Positions 62,854-64,000 of a stretch of 64,000 nucleotides of DNA are shown here, piece after piece (position 1 is the first letter of the stretch; each line of letters begins with the position of its first letter). The notes under the pieces are model-generated. The model did not search any database and was not told the DNA's origin. It saw only the letters and a list, made by a program, of their open reading frames with translations. This DNA comes from Rhizobium leguminosarum (GTDB taxonomy: Bacteria; Pseudomonadota; Alphaproteobacteria; Rhizobiales; Rhizobiaceae), in NCBI RefSeq assembly GCF_002953715.1, contig NZ_CP025012.1:4025001-4089000 (forward strand), in the 5' to 3' direction. The position numbers and the translations under genes were made by a program.

Positions 62854-63624
62854 ATGAAACCTTTGGAATTAGACGTTTTTCTCTGCCGCACCGACAATTT
62901 CGGCGTTCTCGTGCACGATCCGGAGACAGGCTTTACCGCGGCGATCGATGCACCGGAGGAGGCGCCGATCCTGGAAGCGGCGACACGTCGCGGCTGGAAA
63001 ATCACCCATATCTTCACCACTCATCATCACACCGATCACGTCACCGCCAACCTGGCGCTGAAGGAGCAATTCGGCTGCGAGATCATCGGCCCGATCAACG
63101 AGGCCATCGCCATTCCCGGCCTCGATCGGACGATGGCCGATGGCGACAGCTTCCTTTTCGGCGATCACACCGTCAACGTCATCGAGACGCCCGGCCACAC
63201 CGCCGGCCACATCTGCTATCACTTTGCCGACGACAAGCTGCTGTTTGCCGCCGACACGCTGTTTGCGCTCGGCTGTGGCCGGCTGTTCGAACGTCCGGCT
63301 GCCGACATGTGGCATTCTCTGCAGAAGCTCGCCGTTCTGCCCGATGAAACCGCCGTCTATTTCGGCCATGAATACACATTGTCCAATGCCCGCTTCGCGC
63401 TGACCGTCGATCCCGACAATGAGCGACTGAAGAGCCGTGCCGCCGAGATCGAAGCCTTGCGCGCCGACGGCAAATTCACCATCCCGACGACATTGGGGCT
63501 GGAAAAGGAAACCAACCCGTTCCTGCGCGCAGCCGATCCGGCGATCCGCCGCAATCTGCTGATGGAAGGCAAGACCAACGAGGAAGTCTTTGCCGAGATC
63601 CGCAAGCGCAAGGACAATTTCTGA
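62854..63624 (+). CDS. gloB: Hydroxyacylglutathione hydrolase (glyoxalase II)
   Basis: 256 residues, the usual size. It hydrolyses S-lactoylglutathione, the second step of methylglyoxal removal. The metal motif THHHTDH (56-62) is complete, followed by PGHTAGHICY, FAADTLFALGCGRLFE and YFGHEYT for the other ligands. AAGGGA precedes the ATG. It shares one base with the next start (TGATG), so the two are co-translated. Confidence 0.96.
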   Translation: MKPLELDVFLCRTDNFGVLVHDPETGFTAAIDAPEEAPILEAATRRGWKITHIFTTHHHTDHVTANLALKEQFGCEIIGPINEAIAIPGLDRTMADGDSFLFGDHTVNVIETPGHTAGHICYHFADDKLLFAADTLFALGCGRLFERPAADMWHSLQKLAVLPDETAVYFGHEYTLSNARFALTVDPDNERLKSRAAEIEALRADGKFTIPTTLGLEKETNPFLRAADPAIRRNLLMEGKTNEEVFAEIRKRKDNF

Positions 63625-64000
63625 TGTCGCCCGAGGACATTATCCGCGAACTCGGCATGCAGCCGCATCCCGAAGGTGGCTGGTACGTGCAGACATTCCG
63701 CGATACGGCGGGCGGAGAACGCGGCCACTCGACGGCGATCTATTATCTGCTGACCAGGGGACAGCGTTCGCACTGGCATCGCGTCCACGATGCGGCCGAG
63801 GTCTGGCATTATTACGCCGGCGCGCCGCTCTCGCTGCACCGCTCGGAAGACGGAACGGCAAGCGAGACACTGACGCTCGGGCCCAACCTGTCCGCAGGCG
63901 AGCGGCCGCAGGCGATCATTCCCGCCAATTGGTGGCAATCAGCCGAAACCCTCGGCGATTTCACCCTGGTCGGCTGCACCGTCTCGCCCGGCTTCGAATT
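63624..64000 (+). CDS. DUF985-type cupin protein (runs off the right edge)
   Basis: The first 125 residues are visible: MSPEDIIRELGMQPHPEGGWYVQTFRD, SHWHRVHDAAEVWHYYAGAPLSL, and GFTLVGCTVSPGFEF-like end (DFTLVGCTVSPGFEF). This is the DUF985 cupin family with its His/Glu ligands in the WHRVHDAAEVWH segment. Function is not established. Translationally coupled to gloB. Confidence 0.9.
   Translation, partial: MSPEDIIRELGMQPHPEGGWYVQTFRDTAGGERGHSTAIYYLLTRGQRSHWHRVHDAAEVWHYYAGAPLSLHRSEDGTASETLTLGPNLSAGERPQAIIPANWWQSAETLGDFTLVGCTVSPGFE

Overview
The window reads as chromosomal DNA of a fast-growing rhizobium, most likely genus Rhizobium (R. etli / R. leguminosarum / R. phaseoli group). This rests on the high GC content, the strong GC3 bias with its long shadow reading frames on opposite strands, and family-typical alphaproteobacterial proteins (DUF4167, DUF1178, DUF2125, a TIGR02302-type protein, CpdR). 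It also rests on dispersed intergenic palindromic repeats that resemble the RIME-type elements of the Rhizobiaceae. No phage, insertion sequence, CRISPR array or plasmid replication gene was seen. Species assignment is inference.

Layout. 1-4.6 kb: the end of an M23 peptidase gene, convergent with clpB, then a DUF4167 gene. 4.9-10.5 kb: a minus-strand block lysC, ptsP, prfA, prmC. 10.8-15.7 kb: ubiG, then DUF1178, a nitrilase-family amidase, grxC and comF on the minus strand, a methyltransferase, and a small Flp pilin with a membrane protein. 15.8-19.3 kb: ppi, argJ, an acetyltransferase and mutT on the minus strand. 19.6-25.2 kb: secA, then an abutting flippase/acetyltransferase pair. 25.2-30.2 kb: acyl-CoA synthetase, aldo/keto reductase, and a divergent TetR/MFS pair with two operator-like palindromes.

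A tRNA-Leu(CAA) gene at 30.3 kb is followed by a looser, accessory-looking stretch to about 33 kb (DUF3237 protein, LysR regulator, two small orphans). 33-42 kb returns to ordinary chromosome: antiporter with a cyclic-nucleotide-binding domain, VTT protein, DsbB, HNH nuclease, AlkA, GluQRS, YihY, SDR, HIG1-like protein, PduO-type adenosyltransferase and rhomboid protease. 42.5-47.4 kb holds etfB, etfA, a 3-hydroxybutyryl-CoA dehydrogenase, tlpA and argH. 47.5-57.6 kb holds lptM, lysA, the TIGR02302-type protein, cpdR, hpt, ftsE, ftsX, a YdcF protein and a plsC-like gene. 57.6-64 kb holds chaC, DUF2125, an acetyltransferase, tyrC, hisC, a methyltransferase, gloB and the start of a DUF985 cupin gene.

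The most striking signal is at 43.2-47.2 kb. Five consecutive conserved genes are broken by eleven single-base deletions, with no insertions, and each gene returns to its family length once the lost bases are restored. This looks like a patch of poor base calling rather than gene decay, but it should be checked because argH and etfBA matter physiologically. Other notable signals are a triple-ACGT palindrome inside the etfB promoter, CtrA-like half-sites beside cpdR and ftsE, and dispersed repeats that supply the stop codons of three genes.
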